Source: Oscillospiraceae bacterium (GTDB lineage Bacteria; Bacillota_A; Clostridia; Oscillospirales; Oscillospiraceae). Taken from it: a stretch of DNA of 59,439 bases. The DNA lies in the NCBI GenBank assembly GCA_015067895.1, contig SVLP01000013.1, positions 1 to 59,439 on the forward strand, given 5' to 3'. The notes beneath the pieces were generated by a model that worked only from the letters and a program-made list of their open reading frames with translations, did no database searches and was not told the DNA's origin. The position numbers and the translations under genes were made by a program. Positions 32,923-41,900 of this stretch are shown here, piece by piece. The first letter of the stretch is position 1; every line of letters begins with the position of its first letter.

Positions 32923-33840
32923 TTACTTGCAGAACTCCACCGCAGTCTGGGCGGCCACCTTGGCGTTGTTGAACACCAGGCGGATGTTGGAGGCCAGGGA
33001 ATCGCCGCCAGTGAGCTCGGCGACTCTTGCCAGCAGGAAGGGAGTGGTCTCCTTGCCGTGAATGCCCTTTTCGTTGCACTCGGCGATGGCCTGGGCGATG
33101 GCAGCGTCGATGACCTCCTTGGGCATGGCGAACTCCTCGGGGATGGGGTTGGTCACCAGCATGCCGCCCTTGAGACCCATGTCGTGGGAGGCCTTGAAGA
33201 TGGCGGCCAGCTCGGCGGGGGTGTCCACCCGGTAGTCCACCTTGAAGCCGGACTGGCGGGTGTAGAAGGCGGGCAGCTCGGAGGTGCCGAAGCCCAGCAC
33301 GGGCACACCCTTGGTCTCCAGGTACTCCAGAGTCAGGCCCAGATCCAGGATGGACTTGGCACCGGCGCAGACCACCATGACGGGGGTCTGGCCCAGCTCC
33401 TCCAGGTCGGCGGAGATGTCCATGGTGGTTTCGGCACCGCGATGGACGCCGCCGATGCCGCCGGTGGCGAAGATCTTGATGCCGGCCATGTGGGCGATCA
33501 TCATGGTGGTGGTGACGGTGGTGGCGCCGTCCATGCCGCGGGCACAGAGGACGGCCAGGTCACGGCGGGAGGCCTTGGTGATGGCCTGGCCCTTCTTGCC
33601 AAAGTACTCGATCTCCTCGGCAGTCAGACCGGCCTTCAGACGGCCTTCGATGACGGCGATGGTGGCGGGCACCGCGCCGTTGTCCCGGATGATGGCTTCC
33701 ACGGCCAGAGCGGTCTCCACGTTCTGGGGGTAGGGCATGCCGTGGGAGATGATGGTGGACTCCAGGGCCACCACGGGCTTACCGGCAGCCAGAGCCTCGG
33801 CCACCTCGGGCTTGATGTCCAGATATTTGTTCAGAATCAT
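32923..33840 (-). CDS. psuG: Pseudouridine-5'-phosphate glycosidase
   Basis: Cleaves the C-C glycosidic bond of pseudouridine-5'-P to uracil and ribose-5-P. 305 residues. PVVALESTIISHGMPYPQN (23-41), GAVPATIAVIEG, the RRDLAVLCARGMDGATTV segment, FATGGIGGVHRGAETTMDIS and CAGAKSILD (catalytic lysine) follow the family throughout. AAAGGAG SD. Downstream of psuK by 80 bp on the same strand, so kinase and glycosidase form the complete two-step salvage route. Confidence 0.96.
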   Translation of the reverse strand: MILNKYLDIKPEVAEALAAGKPVVALESTIISHGMPYPQNVETALAVEAIIRDNGAVPATIAVIEGRLKAGLTAEEIEYFGKKGQAITKASRRDLAVLCARGMDGATTVTTTMMIAHMAGIKIFATGGIGGVHRGAETTMDISADLEELGQTPVMVVCAGAKSILDLGLTLEYLETKGVPVLGFGTSELPAFYTRQSGFKVDYRVDTPAELAAIFKASHDMGLKGGMLVTNPIPEEFAMPKEVIDAAIAQAIAECNEKGIHGKETTPFLLARVAELTGGDSLASNIRLVFNNAKVAAQTAVEFCK

Positions 33841-33862
33841 ATCAATTTCTCCTTTTTATTAT

Positions 33863-33890
33863 GAGAGTTGAGAGTGGAGATTGGAGAGTG
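33863..33890 (+). repeat. Heptamer array (GAGAGTG)4
   Basis: GAGAGTT, GAGAGTG, GAGATTG, GAGAGTG between psuK and psuG. Confidence 0.75.
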
Positions 33891-33904
33891 AAGAGGAAGC
33901 GGAT

Positions 33905-33932
33905 CTCCACTCTCCACTCTTCAATCTTCACT
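33905..33932 (-). repeat. Heptamer array, inverted partner of 33863-33890
   Basis: CTCCACT, CTCCACT, CTTCAAT, CTTCACT. It runs into psuK and encodes its last codons (Ser-Glu-Asp-stop). Confidence 0.75.
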
Positions 33933-35012
33933 CTTGTGTTTCATTCGTTCCCGCAGCAGCTCCTCGCCCATGTCCGGGCTGATGGTCTCGGCGGATTCGA
34001 TGGTGATGGAGCTGGCCGCCAGGCCCGCCCGGACGCTGTCTTCCAGGCTCAGCTCCTCCAGGTACGCCCAGACCAGGGCGGCCATGAAGCTGTCGCCGCA
34101 GCCGGTGGTATTGACCATTTTCGCGGGGAGGTTCTCCATCCAGCAGCGCTCTTCCTGGCTGGCGGCGTAGACGCCGTCGGCACCCAGAGAGATGAAGACC
34201 CGCTGAAGGCCCGTGTCCAGCAGGGCCCTGGCGGCGGTTTCCACATCGGCCCGGGATTCGATCCTCACGCCGGACAGCAGCTCCGCCTCGATCCGGTTGG
34301 GCTTCAGGGTGTGCAACTTTCCCAAAATGCGCCGCAGCTTCTCCGCCTTGGCGGTGGAGACCGGGTCGCAGAAGATGGGGGCGTGGAACTGCTCCGTCAG
34401 ATACCCCAGGGACTCGGCGGGGATGTTGGCATCGCAGACGATGACCCGGGCATTTTGCAGCAGGGCGTAGTGGCTGGCCAGGTAATCGGGGTCGATCCGG
34501 TCGCAGATGGCCATATCGCTGACCGCCAGGGACATATCCCCGTCTGGGCCCGCGATGTAGAGGTAGGTGGAGGTGGCCTCGTCCCGCAGCTTCTGGGCGT
34601 GGCTCATGTCGATGCCCGCCGCCGTGCAGACGGAGACCAGCTTCTCGCCGTAGAGGTCGTCACCGTAGGCAGTGAGCATCCGCACGTCGGCGCCCAGCAG
34701 ACTCAGGTTGTGGGCGATGTTCCGGCCCACGCCGCCGATGCTGAGCCCCACCCGGCCGGGGTTGGAGTCACCGGCCACCAGCGCGCCCCGGGATCGGCCG
34801 CCGATGTCCACGTTGGCGCCGCCCACCACCACCGCATAGCTGCCGGTGCGCAGGACGTAGCCCTTGCCGACGATGTGGCCCTTTTTGATGAGGTTGGAGA
34901 TGTGGACAGCCGCACTGGAACGGGCAATGCCCAGGGTGTCCGCCAGCTCCGCCTGGGAGATCATGGGGTTCTGGGCGATGAGCTCCAGGATCTGCCGCTC
35001 CCGCTGGGTCAT
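33921..35012 (-). CDS. psuK: PfkB-family kinase with N-terminal winged helix (probable pseudouridine kinase)
   Basis: 363 residues. Residues 1-60 are a winged-helix DNA-binding domain (ERQILELIAQNPMISQAELA, then IARSSAAVHISNLIKKGHIVG). Residues about 63-350 are a ribokinase fold with GGANVDIGG, SIGGVGRNIAHNLSLLG (PfkB signature 1) and NTTGCGDSFMAALVW (signature 2, catalytic Asp). The neighbour psuG makes pseudouridine the likely substrate. Fusion of HTH to kinase (as in E. coli YeiI) suggests self-regulation. ATG 35012 is used; AGGAG lies 9 nt upstream. Confidence 0.9.
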   Translation of the reverse strand: MTQRERQILELIAQNPMISQAELADTLGIARSSAAVHISNLIKKGHIVGKGYVLRTGSYAVVVGGANVDIGGRSRGALVAGDSNPGRVGLSIGGVGRNIAHNLSLLGADVRMLTAYGDDLYGEKLVSVCTAAGIDMSHAQKLRDEATSTYLYIAGPDGDMSLAVSDMAICDRIDPDYLASHYALLQNARVIVCDANIPAESLGYLTEQFHAPIFCDPVSTAKAEKLRRILGKLHTLKPNRIEAELLSGVRIESRADVETAARALLDTGLQRVFISLGADGVYAASQEERCWMENLPAKMVNTTGCGDSFMAALVWAYLEELSLEDSVRAGLAASSITIESAETISPDMGEELLRERMKHKSED

Positions 35013-35059
35013 GGGTATCAACTCCTAAGCAAAAGTTTATCTTTGTTAAGCATATATTT

Positions 35060-35088
35060 AGTATACCGGATGCATGGGGACATGTCAA
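35060..35088 (-). promoter_or_regulatory. Promoter of psuK-psuG
   Basis: Minus strand TTGACA (35083-35088), 17-bp spacer, TATACT (35060-35065); about 45 bp ahead of the start. Confidence 0.75.
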
Positions 35089-35122
35089 GGAAAGGTTTCT
35101 GGTAAATAGATGATTCTCTCGC

Positions 35123-35146
35123 AGGGAACGGCCATAGCCGTTCCCA
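35123..35146. repeat. Family C palindrome
   Basis: AGGGAACGGC CATA GCCGTTCCCA. Confidence 0.7.
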
Positions 35147-35163
35147 CAGTGTATCGAAAAAAA

Positions 35164-35345
35164 CCTTGCCTCCCCCATTTATGGGGGAGGTGGCTCGGTG
35201 GATTCGGGCAAAGCCCGGAGCCGCCGGGTCGGAGGGGGTCTGCCCGTTTTTCTGTGAAAAACGGGCTTTTCCAAATATTTGCGTTGCAAATATTTGGACT
35301 CCCCCCGCCCTTCGGGCACCCCCCTCATAAATGCGGGGGGCAAGA
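35164..35345. repeat. Family A palindromic repeat, full copy
   Basis: Same order as 14687-14870: GCCTCCCCCATTTATGGGGG, GGGCAAAGCCCGGAG, CCCGTTTTTCTGTGAAAAAC, AAATATTTGCGTTGCAAATA, CGCCCTTCGGGCACCCCCCT, end palindrome. Several differences fall in paired positions of the hairpins. Confidence 0.8.
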
Positions 35346-35368
35346 TAATTACCTTTCTCGACAGTCTG

Positions 35369-35394
35369 AGGGAACGGCCATAGCCGTTCCCTAC
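35369..35394. repeat. Family C palindrome
   Basis: AGGGAACGGC CATA GCCGTTCCCT, 24 nt past the family A copy. Confidence 0.75.
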
Positions 35395-35417
35395 GGGATT
35401 AACTGTATTATGAACGC

Positions 35418-35456
35418 AAAAAAGCCGATGTGGGCTTCTGTCCGCATCGGCTTTTG
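35418..35456 (-). terminator. Terminator of the rpmH-to-jag operon
   Basis: AAAAGCCGATG / CATCGGCTTTT stem with 14-nt loop, just past the jag stop; T-tract on the minus strand. Confidence 0.85.
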
Positions 35457-35459
35457 CGA

Positions 35460-36464
35460 TTATCTCACGTACTCAATGACCACGCGGCGGTTGGGCTCGG
35501 TGCCGGTGGAGTGGGTGGTGATGTTGTCCATGTCCTGGAGGGAGGCGTGGATCACATGGCGCTCGTAGGCGTTCATGGGCTCCAGGGTGGTACGGCGGCG
35601 GTTCTTCAGAACCTGCTGGGCCTTCTTGCGGGCGTAGCGGCGGAGGGAATCCTCCCGCTTCTCCCGGTAGCACTCGGCATCCACATTGATGCGGACGTGG
35701 CCGTCGATGGAGCGGTTGACGGCGTAGTTGGCCAGGTGCTGGATGGCGTCCAGGGTCTCGCCCCGGCGGCCGATCAGGAAGCCCAGACCCTCGCCGGTCA
35801 GGTCGACCCGGTAGCTGCCCTCGGCCTCAGACCAGCAGTGGGGCACGGCCTTGGAACCCATGTTCTCCAGCAGTCCCTTGATAAACTGCTCGATCTTCTC
35901 CTCGTTGGAGCCGGGCTCGGCGGGGGCGTAAGTACGCTCGGCCTTGACCTCAGCCCTGGGGGCAGCCTCTGCCTTGGGGGCTCTGGGGGCGCGCTCTGCT
36001 CTGGGGGCAGCCGCTGCCTTCTTCTCGGCGGGCTTCCTGGGAGCCTCGGTCTTCTTCTCCACGGGCCTGGGGGCAGCCTCTGCCTTGGGGGCCTCAGCCT
36101 TCTTCTCCACGGGCCTGGGGGCAGCCTCTGCCTTGGGGGCCTCAGCCTTCTTCTCAACAGGCTTGGGCTCAGCCTTGGGAGCGGGCTTTGCGGCCTTGGG
36201 CTTGGAGCGGGAGGCAGAGCTCAGGGCGATCCGGGGAGCGGTGTTGACAGGGGCAGCGGCCTTGGGCTCGGCGGCGGGCTTCAGGTCGGGGGCCTCGTAG
36301 GTCACCTGAACCTTGGCGTCCACGCGGCCGATGCCGAAGAAGCCGGCCTTGGCCTGCTCCAGCACGGTGACGGAAACGCTGTCGCGATCCATGCCCAGCT
36401 TGGCCAGCGCAGCGGCAATGGCCTCATCAATGGTCTTGCCGGTGGTGATGATACTCTTTTCCAT
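35460..36464 (-). CDS. jag: Jag/KhpB RNA-binding protein
   Basis: RNA-binding partner of KhpA with roles in cell elongation and sRNA/mRNA binding. 334 residues: Jag-N domain (1-55, GKTIDEAIAAALAKLGM and GFFGIGRVDAKVQV), a long Ala/Pro/Lys/Glu linker (about 56-185) with direct repeats, a KH domain with GLGFLIGRRGETLDAIQHL (about 227-245) and an R3H domain (RRTTLEPMNAYERHVIH to STGTEPNRRVV). About 130 residues longer than B. subtilis Jag because of the linker. Starts 17 nt past yidC. Confidence 0.95.
   Translation of the reverse strand: MEKSIITTGKTIDEAIAAALAKLGMDRDSVSVTVLEQAKAGFFGIGRVDAKVQVTYEAPDLKPAAEPKAAAPVNTAPRIALSSASRSKPKAAKPAPKAEPKPVEKKAEAPKAEAAPRPVEKKAEAPKAEAAPRPVEKKTEAPRKPAEKKAAAAPRAERAPRAPKAEAAPRAEVKAERTYAPAEPGSNEEKIEQFIKGLLENMGSKAVPHCWSEAEGSYRVDLTGEGLGFLIGRRGETLDAIQHLANYAVNRSIDGHVRINVDAECYREKREDSLRRYARKKAQQVLKNRRRTTLEPMNAYERHVIHASLQDMDNITTHSTGTEPNRRVVIEYVR
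36052..36170 (-). repeat. 48-bp tandem repeat coding for the Jag linker
   Basis: About 2.5 copies of a 48-bp unit encoding KAEAAPRPVEKK(A/T)EAP; copies are almost identical in DNA, so they arose recently by slippage. Confidence 0.8.
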
Positions 36465-36481
36465 GTTTGTACCTCTAATAA

Positions 36482-37714
36482 TCAGCGGTTGTAGCGGTTG
36501 GGATCATAGGCGCGGCCCTTGCACCAGGGACGCTCGGGGATGCCGGACATGACGTTGGAGGTTTCCTCCTCCTCTTCCTCGACGATGCCGCGCTTGGCAT
36601 TATACTCCCGGGCGGCGGCGGCCTTCTCGGCGGCCAGCTTGGCGGCCTCGGCCTTCTGCAGCTTCTTCTTGCTGGTGTTCTGGGTCTGACCCTCGGGGTT
36701 GGCAGCGCGGCGCTCGGCGCGGATGCGCTCCTTCTCGGCCTCGATGGCATCGAGCTCCATCTTGCGCTGGAGCTTGACGGCGTCCTCGGCATCGTAGATC
36801 TTGCGGTAGCGGCTGGTCAGGATCACGTCCTGGATGGTGCGGACGATACCGCCGACGAACCAGTAGACGGACAGACCGGCGGAGACGGTGAAGCCGATCC
36901 ACAGGGACATCAGGGGCATCATCCACATCATGGACTGGGTGGTCTGGTTGGCCTGGGAGTTCTTGGCGGTCTCCTCGTCCTGGACGCCGTTCTTGTCGGT
37001 GACCACGGAGTTGTTCATCTTCTGCATGATCTTGGTCTGCAGGATCTGGGTACCGGCGGACAGCAGGGGGATCAGGAACAGGCCGATGTTGGCCCAGCTG
37101 TAGGCATCCCATGCCCAGAACTGGAAGTTGGGGATGGCACCCAGGTTGATGCCCATGAAATCGAAGTTGATACCGGCCAGGACGGTGTCGGAGATGGTGG
37201 GAAGGGCAGACTGGATCTCATTTGCGAACTGGGGGATCAACTGGGCAGCGGTGACCTGGGCGTAGTAGACATTGGAGCCGAACTGGTCGGGAGCCAGGCC
37301 CTTTAGCAGCTCCACGATCTGGGTGGAGACCTCGGCGGAGCAGCCCAGGATGTAGGTGATGGGCTCGCGGATGACGGTGAACAGGGGGAACAGGATGAAC
37401 ATGGGGACGAAGCTCCACAGGCAGCCGCCGTAGAGGCTCACGCCCTCCTCGCGCTGCAGCTGCTGGATGGCCTCGGCCTGCTTCTGCTGGTCGCTGGCGT
37501 AGCGACGCTGGATATCCTGCATCTGGGGCTGGATGCGGGACATCTTCATCATGCTCTTCTTGCTCTTGGCGGTGATGGGCATCAGAGCCATCTGGACGCA
37601 GACGGCGAACAGGATCATGGCAACGCCGTAGTTGCCGGTGATCTGGTACAGCCAGCCCATCAGCCAGCCGAAGGGCACGGTGATGATGTCGGTAAGCTTA
37701 AATGCTAAAAACAT
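36482..37714 (-). CDS. yidC: YidC/OxaA membrane protein insertase
   Basis: 410 residues, five membrane segments of the 60-kDa inner-membrane protein family: N-terminal helix (about 10-32), the hydrophilic groove region MALMPITAKSKKSMMKM, then EEGVSLYGGCLWSFVPMFILFP, the IGLFLIPLLSAGTQILQ segment and MMWMMPLMSLWIGFTVSAGLSVYW. The C-terminal 120 residues are a highly charged Glu/Lys/Ala tail likely binding ribosomes. No lipobox, unlike SpoIIIJ of Bacillus. Operon with yidD, rnpA and rpmH upstream and jag downstream. Confidence 0.95.
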   Translation of the reverse strand: MFLAFKLTDIITVPFGWLMGWLYQITGNYGVAMILFAVCVQMALMPITAKSKKSMMKMSRIQPQMQDIQRRYASDQQKQAEAIQQLQREEGVSLYGGCLWSFVPMFILFPLFTVIREPITYILGCSAEVSTQIVELLKGLAPDQFGSNVYYAQVTAAQLIPQFANEIQSALPTISDTVLAGINFDFMGINLGAIPNFQFWAWDAYSWANIGLFLIPLLSAGTQILQTKIMQKMNNSVVTDKNGVQDEETAKNSQANQTTQSMMWMMPLMSLWIGFTVSAGLSVYWFVGGIVRTIQDVILTSRYRKIYDAEDAVKLQRKMELDAIEAEKERIRAERRAANPEGQTQNTSKKKLQKAEAAKLAAEKAAAAREYNAKRGIVEEEEEETSNVMSGIPERPWCKGRAYDPNRYNR

Positions 37715-37733
37715 GGTTTTTCCTCCTTATGTG

Positions 37734-37946
37734 TTAGGGGACGGGATCATAGTAATCCCGCTTGGAGAAGGGATGGCAGCGGCAGATCCGCTTGAAGGCC
37801 ATCCACCCGCCCTTCCAGGCTCCGTACTTGCTGATGGCCTGCACCGCGTATTCGGAGCAGGTGGGTCGGTAACGGCAGCAGGGCGGAAAGAGGGGGGAGA
37901 TGCGTCTGCGGTAGAACTGGATGCAGACCAGCATGAATTTCTTCAT
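37734..37946 (-). CDS. yidD: Membrane protein insertion efficiency factor YidD
   Basis: 70 residues; helps YidC-dependent insertion. FYRRRISPLFPPCCRYRPTC, SEYAVQAISKYGAWKGGWM and the RICRCHPF motif are diagnostic. ATG 37946 has AGGAGGAG upstream and overlaps the rnpA stop by 4 nt; the open frame continues further up but only antisense or out of frame to rnpA. Confidence 0.95.
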   Translation of the reverse strand: MKKFMLVCIQFYRRRISPLFPPCCRYRPTCSEYAVQAISKYGAWKGGWMAFKRICRCHPFSKRDYYDPVP

Positions 37947-38287
37947 GGCTGCTCCTCCTGAAGGATACCGCATTTTTTCGCCAGGGACAGGTATGCCCTG
38001 GTCAGGTCGGAAAAGCTTGCGTCCACAGCGCGGCCGCGGGCCACCACAACGATGTCCCACCCGGGCAGGAAACGGCTTTCATGGAGCCGATAGACCTCCC
38101 GCAGACGGCGTCGCACCCGATTCCGGACGACGGCCTTTCCCAGCTTTTTGCTCACGGTCACACCCACCCGGTTTTCATTCAGCCGGTTTTTCCGGGCGTA
38201 GAGGACAAGGAACTTGTTCCCGTGGCCTCCGGCGGCGTAGAGTCGGCGGAAGATGTGGTTGAGCTTGAGGGATTTGGAGAATTGCAT
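37943..38287 (-). CDS. rnpA: Ribonuclease P protein component
   Basis: Protein subunit of RNase P for tRNA 5' maturation; 114 residues. The RNR motif KKLGKAVVRNRVRRRLRE (about 47-64) is intact, preceded by RVGVTVSKK. Translationally coupled with yidD. Between rpmH and rnpA lies a stable hairpin (see 38315-38349). Confidence 0.96.
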   Translation of the reverse strand: MQFSKSLKLNHIFRRLYAAGGHGNKFLVLYARKNRLNENRVGVTVSKKLGKAVVRNRVRRRLREVYRLHESRFLPGWDIVVVARGRAVDASFSDLTRAYLSLAKKCGILQEEQP

Positions 38288-38314
38288 ATTCTATCCTCCT
38301 TACGTTGTTCTGAA

Positions 38315-38349
38315 CAGACAGGAAGCGGGGCGAATCATGAAATTCGCCC
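38315..38349 (-). promoter_or_regulatory. Intercistronic hairpin between rpmH and rnpA
   Basis: AGCGGGGCGAAT / ATTCGCCCCGCT stem without T-tract. It may stabilise the short rpmH message or limit read-through into rnpA, as L34 is needed in much larger amounts than RnpA. Confidence 0.5.
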
Positions 38350-38410
38350 CGCTTTCGCTCCTGTTTTGCGCATCCGGCTTCATACAGCCGACGAAACGCT
38401 CTTACCTAAA

Positions 38411-38545
38411 TCAGGCAGACAGAACCTTGCGGCCCTTGGCACGACGACGGGCCAGAACCTTGCGGCCGTTGGAAGTAGCCATTCTCTGACGGAAACCGTG
38501 AACCTTGGAACGGTGACGGCGGCTGGGCTGGTAGGTACGCTTCAT
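38411..38545 (-). CDS. rpmH: 50S ribosomal protein L34
   Basis: 44 residues, [20 protein letters not shown] onward, the full L34 signature. ATG 38545 is preceded by AGGAGGTG. First gene of the rpmH-rnpA-yidD-yidC-jag operon. dnaA, its usual divergent neighbour, is replaced by the nucleotidase gene. Confidence 0.97.
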   Translation of the reverse strand: MKRTYQPSRRHRSKVHGFRQRMATSNGRKVLARRRAKGRKVLSA

Positions 38546-38642
38546 TCGGATACACCTCCTATGATGAAATTCTATGCTCAATAGCGGGAAGCCCGCCATA
38601 GCAATCCATGTTTTTCAGGCACGAACACAGTCGTACCGATGT

Positions 38643-38671
38643 ATTATAACCGAAAAGGAAGAATAGGTCAA
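38643..38671 (-). promoter_or_regulatory. Strong promoter of the rpmH operon
   Basis: Minus strand TTGACC (38666-38671), 17-bp spacer, TATAAT (38643-38648). The leader of about 90 nt holds the small hairpin GCGGGCTTCCCGC. Confidence 0.85.
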
Positions 38672-38727
38672 CCACTTTTTTTACAATTTTGGCGGCGGGG
38701 GGCGTTACATGGTGGGATACACCTTTT

Positions 38728-38755
38728 GTAGGGAACGGCTACGGCCGTTCCCTAC
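38728..38755. repeat. Family C palindrome
   Basis: GTAGGGAACGGC TACG GCCGTTCCCTAC between the divergent rpmH and nucleotidase promoters. Apart from this and the promoters I see nothing else in the 440-bp gap. Confidence 0.75.
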
Positions 38756-38905
38756 GTTGGTCTGGTGTAGAATTGCACGTTATCTGAAGATCCACACCCG
38801 TTCCGTCCATGCCGCAGCTTCTGCACGGATATTCCCAATTTTCTCCTTTTATTTCGCCAGATTTCACAAAATCCCGCACAGTATACCGTTTCTCATGCGC
38901 CATAC

Positions 38906-38934
38906 TGGACAAATGTCCCGACCTTTGCTAAAAT
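38906..38934 (+). promoter_or_regulatory. Promoter of the double nucleotidase gene
   Basis: TGGACA (38906-38911), 17-bp spacer, TAAAAT (38929-38934); AAGGAG SD 9 nt before ATG. Confidence 0.6.
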
Positions 38935-38983
38935 AACCCTGCATGACCAAAATTATGCAAATAAAAACAAGGAGCGTGTACAA

Positions 38984-41900
38984 ATGAAGAAGAACACCGT
39001 GTCCCGCATGTTGTCGGTCATTCTGGCAATCTGCATGGTCGTGTCTCTGATGCCCTCCGTCTGGGCCGCCGAGACCGACGACACCGTAGAGATCCTGATG
39101 CTGGATACCTCTGATATCCACGGTCAGCTCTACGCCACCGACTACACCGCCGACGTCAGTGCCTCCGGTACCTACCGCCAGGGTCTGACCCGCGTCGCCA
39201 CCTACGTCAAGGAAATGCGTGAGCAGTATGCAAACGTCTTCCTGGCCGACACCGGCGACACCGTCCAGGGCACTCCCATGACCTACTACTTCGCCTTCGA
39301 AGAGCACACCATGGAAGACCCCACCGTCAAGGCCCTGCGCACCATGGGCTACGACATGTGGGTCCTGGGCAACCACGAGTTCAACTACGGCATGACCGTC
39401 CTGAACGAGCAGGTGGACTACGCCATCTCCGAGTCCACCGAGACGGAGAGCCAGATCACCATGTCCATGGCCAACTACCTGGCCGCCGAGACCAACAATG
39501 ATGAGAGCAAGGACTGGGCCACCTGGCGCGGCTTCGAGCCCTACGTCATCCGCGAGTATGACGGCGTCAAGGTCGCCATCATGGGCATCGGCAACCACGG
39601 CGTTCCCATGTGGGACGTGCCCGCCAACTGGGAGGGCATCTACTTCGCCGACCCCATCGAGACTTATGACCACTACGAGGCCGAGATGCTGGAGAAGGCT
39701 GACCTGATCGTCCTGATGTCCCACTCCGGCGTGGACGTGGGCGACGGCACCGGCCGGATCCGCCAGCTGGTCGAGACCCACGACTCCGTGGATCTGGTCT
39801 TCTCCGGCCACGAGCACCGGGACGGCGTCACCAACATCACCGACAAGTCCGGCAAGGTCATCCCCGTCGTCTCCCCCTCCACCAAGTGCAACAAGATCGG
39901 CCAGGCTCTGATCACCTACAACAAGGCCGACGGCACCTACACCATCGAGGCTGAAAACGTCTCCATGCGCAACTACGCCATCGACTCCGAGCTGGAGACC
40001 ATCCTGAAGCCCTATGAGGATGCCACCTGGAACGACTACATGCTCCAGCCCATCGGCACTGCTTCCGGTGACTTCTCCGCCAAGGATATGTGCATCGCCC
40101 CCTCCGCCTTCATGGATCTGATCAACCGGGTCCAGCTGGCCTACACCTACGACTACAACGGTCTGAACACCCCCGACGATCCTTCTGACGATCAGATGGC
40201 GCAGCTTTCCATCTCCGCTCCGCTGACCTCCGGCTCCGCCGAAAACATCATCCCCGCAGGCGATATCGTCCTGGGCGACCTGTTCCGGCTGTACCGCTAT
40301 GAGAACTGGTTCTACCAGATCACCATGTCCGGCAAGGAAGTCAAGACCTGGCTGGAATATGCTGCCACCGACAGAAGAAAGCTCGACTCCACTTACCACG
40401 ATGTCATCTACGGCGACGGCTTCCACTACGAGGTCGATACCACCGCCCCCGAGCACAGCCGCATCGTCAAAATGACCTACAACGGCGCTCCCGTCACCGA
40501 TGACCAGGTCTTCACCGTGGTCCTGAACAACTACCGCTTCAACGGCGGCGGCGGCTATGTGGAGTATCTGAACGAGCAGGGCGTGGAGTTCATCCCCAAC
40601 GATCCCGACCGCATCATCTACTCCACCCAGTACGACATGATCCAGGGCGAGGATCAGGGCCAGGCCCGCAATATGCTAGCCAACTACATCCGCGCGAAGG
40701 GCACCATCGCGCCCGAGATCACCTCCACCTGGAAGCTCATCGAGGGCATTCCCGAGACCTTCGAGTTCGCCGTGGTCTCCACCACCGATATGCACGGCCG
40801 CTCCACCAAGTTCGATGTGGCCACCCAGAAGGAGGATGTCAACTCCATGGTTCGCGCCGCCACCGTCATCAAGGGTCTGCGGGAGCAGTACGGCGACGAC
40901 ATGGTGCTCGTCGACAACGGCGACACCATTCAGGGCAACCTGGTGGCTCAGTACGCCATCAACCAGAAGACCGACGTCCTGAATCCCATGATGGAGATCA
41001 TGCTGGATCTGGGCTACGACACCTGGACTATGGGCAACCACGAGTTCAACTTCAACCCTGACCAGCGCGACACCCAGGCCCAGTTTGCTCTGGAGTCCGG
41101 CATGACCGCCCTGGCCGCCAACATCACCCTGCTCTCTGACGGCGTGAACATGTTCGGTGAGGACGCCAAGGCCGGCGATCCCTTCTACGCTCCCTACGTG
41201 GTCAAGACTCTGACCGACGACTTTGGCCGTGAGGTCAACGTGGCCGTCATCGGCTTCGGCAACCCCGCCAACGCCACCTGGGATCTGGCCTCCAACTATC
41301 CCAACATGCAGTTCAGCTCCCTGGAGAATCCCGAGGGCGACCTGAGCTACGAGTTCCAGAAGTGGATCGACATCGTGAACGAGAACGAGGATGTTGACGT
41401 CATCGTCATCGCCTCCCACAACGGCTACGGCAATGCCGAGGGTACCTCTCTGGAGAACCAGACCCAGTACGCCACCGCAAACTCCGTCGGTGCTGACCTG
41501 GTTATCGCCGGTCACGACCACACCGCCCGCATCACCACCGTCAACAACGCTGACGGCGAGGCTGTCCACGTGGTCAACGCTGGCGGCTCCAATGTCAACC
41601 TGAACACCGTCACCGTCACCTTCGATGCCAATGGCGGCGTTGCCGATGTTGCCATCGAGGCCGAGAACATCGCTCTGGCCAATGTGGCCGGCGACGAGGA
41701 GACCGCTGCCAAGACCCAGCACTGGTACGACGAGACCTACGAGTGGGCCTCCGCACCTCTGGGTACCTTCGACAATGGCTGGTCTGAACTGGCCGCCGAC
41801 TTCGAGGGCAAGACCAACAACCAGATGGTCACCTTCCAGAACGCTCTGGTGGACTTCGTCCACAAGGGCCAGATCTGGTGCTCCTGGCAGTCCTACGAGG

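Noticed and set aside
36052..36170. CRISPR-like direct repeats
   Set aside because: The repeats are in-frame coding units of the Jag linker without spacers; no cas gene is in the window.
38546..38983. oriC between rpmH and the nucleotidase gene, the classical position
   Set aside because: I see no group of DnaA boxes in this gap, only promoters and one family C palindrome.
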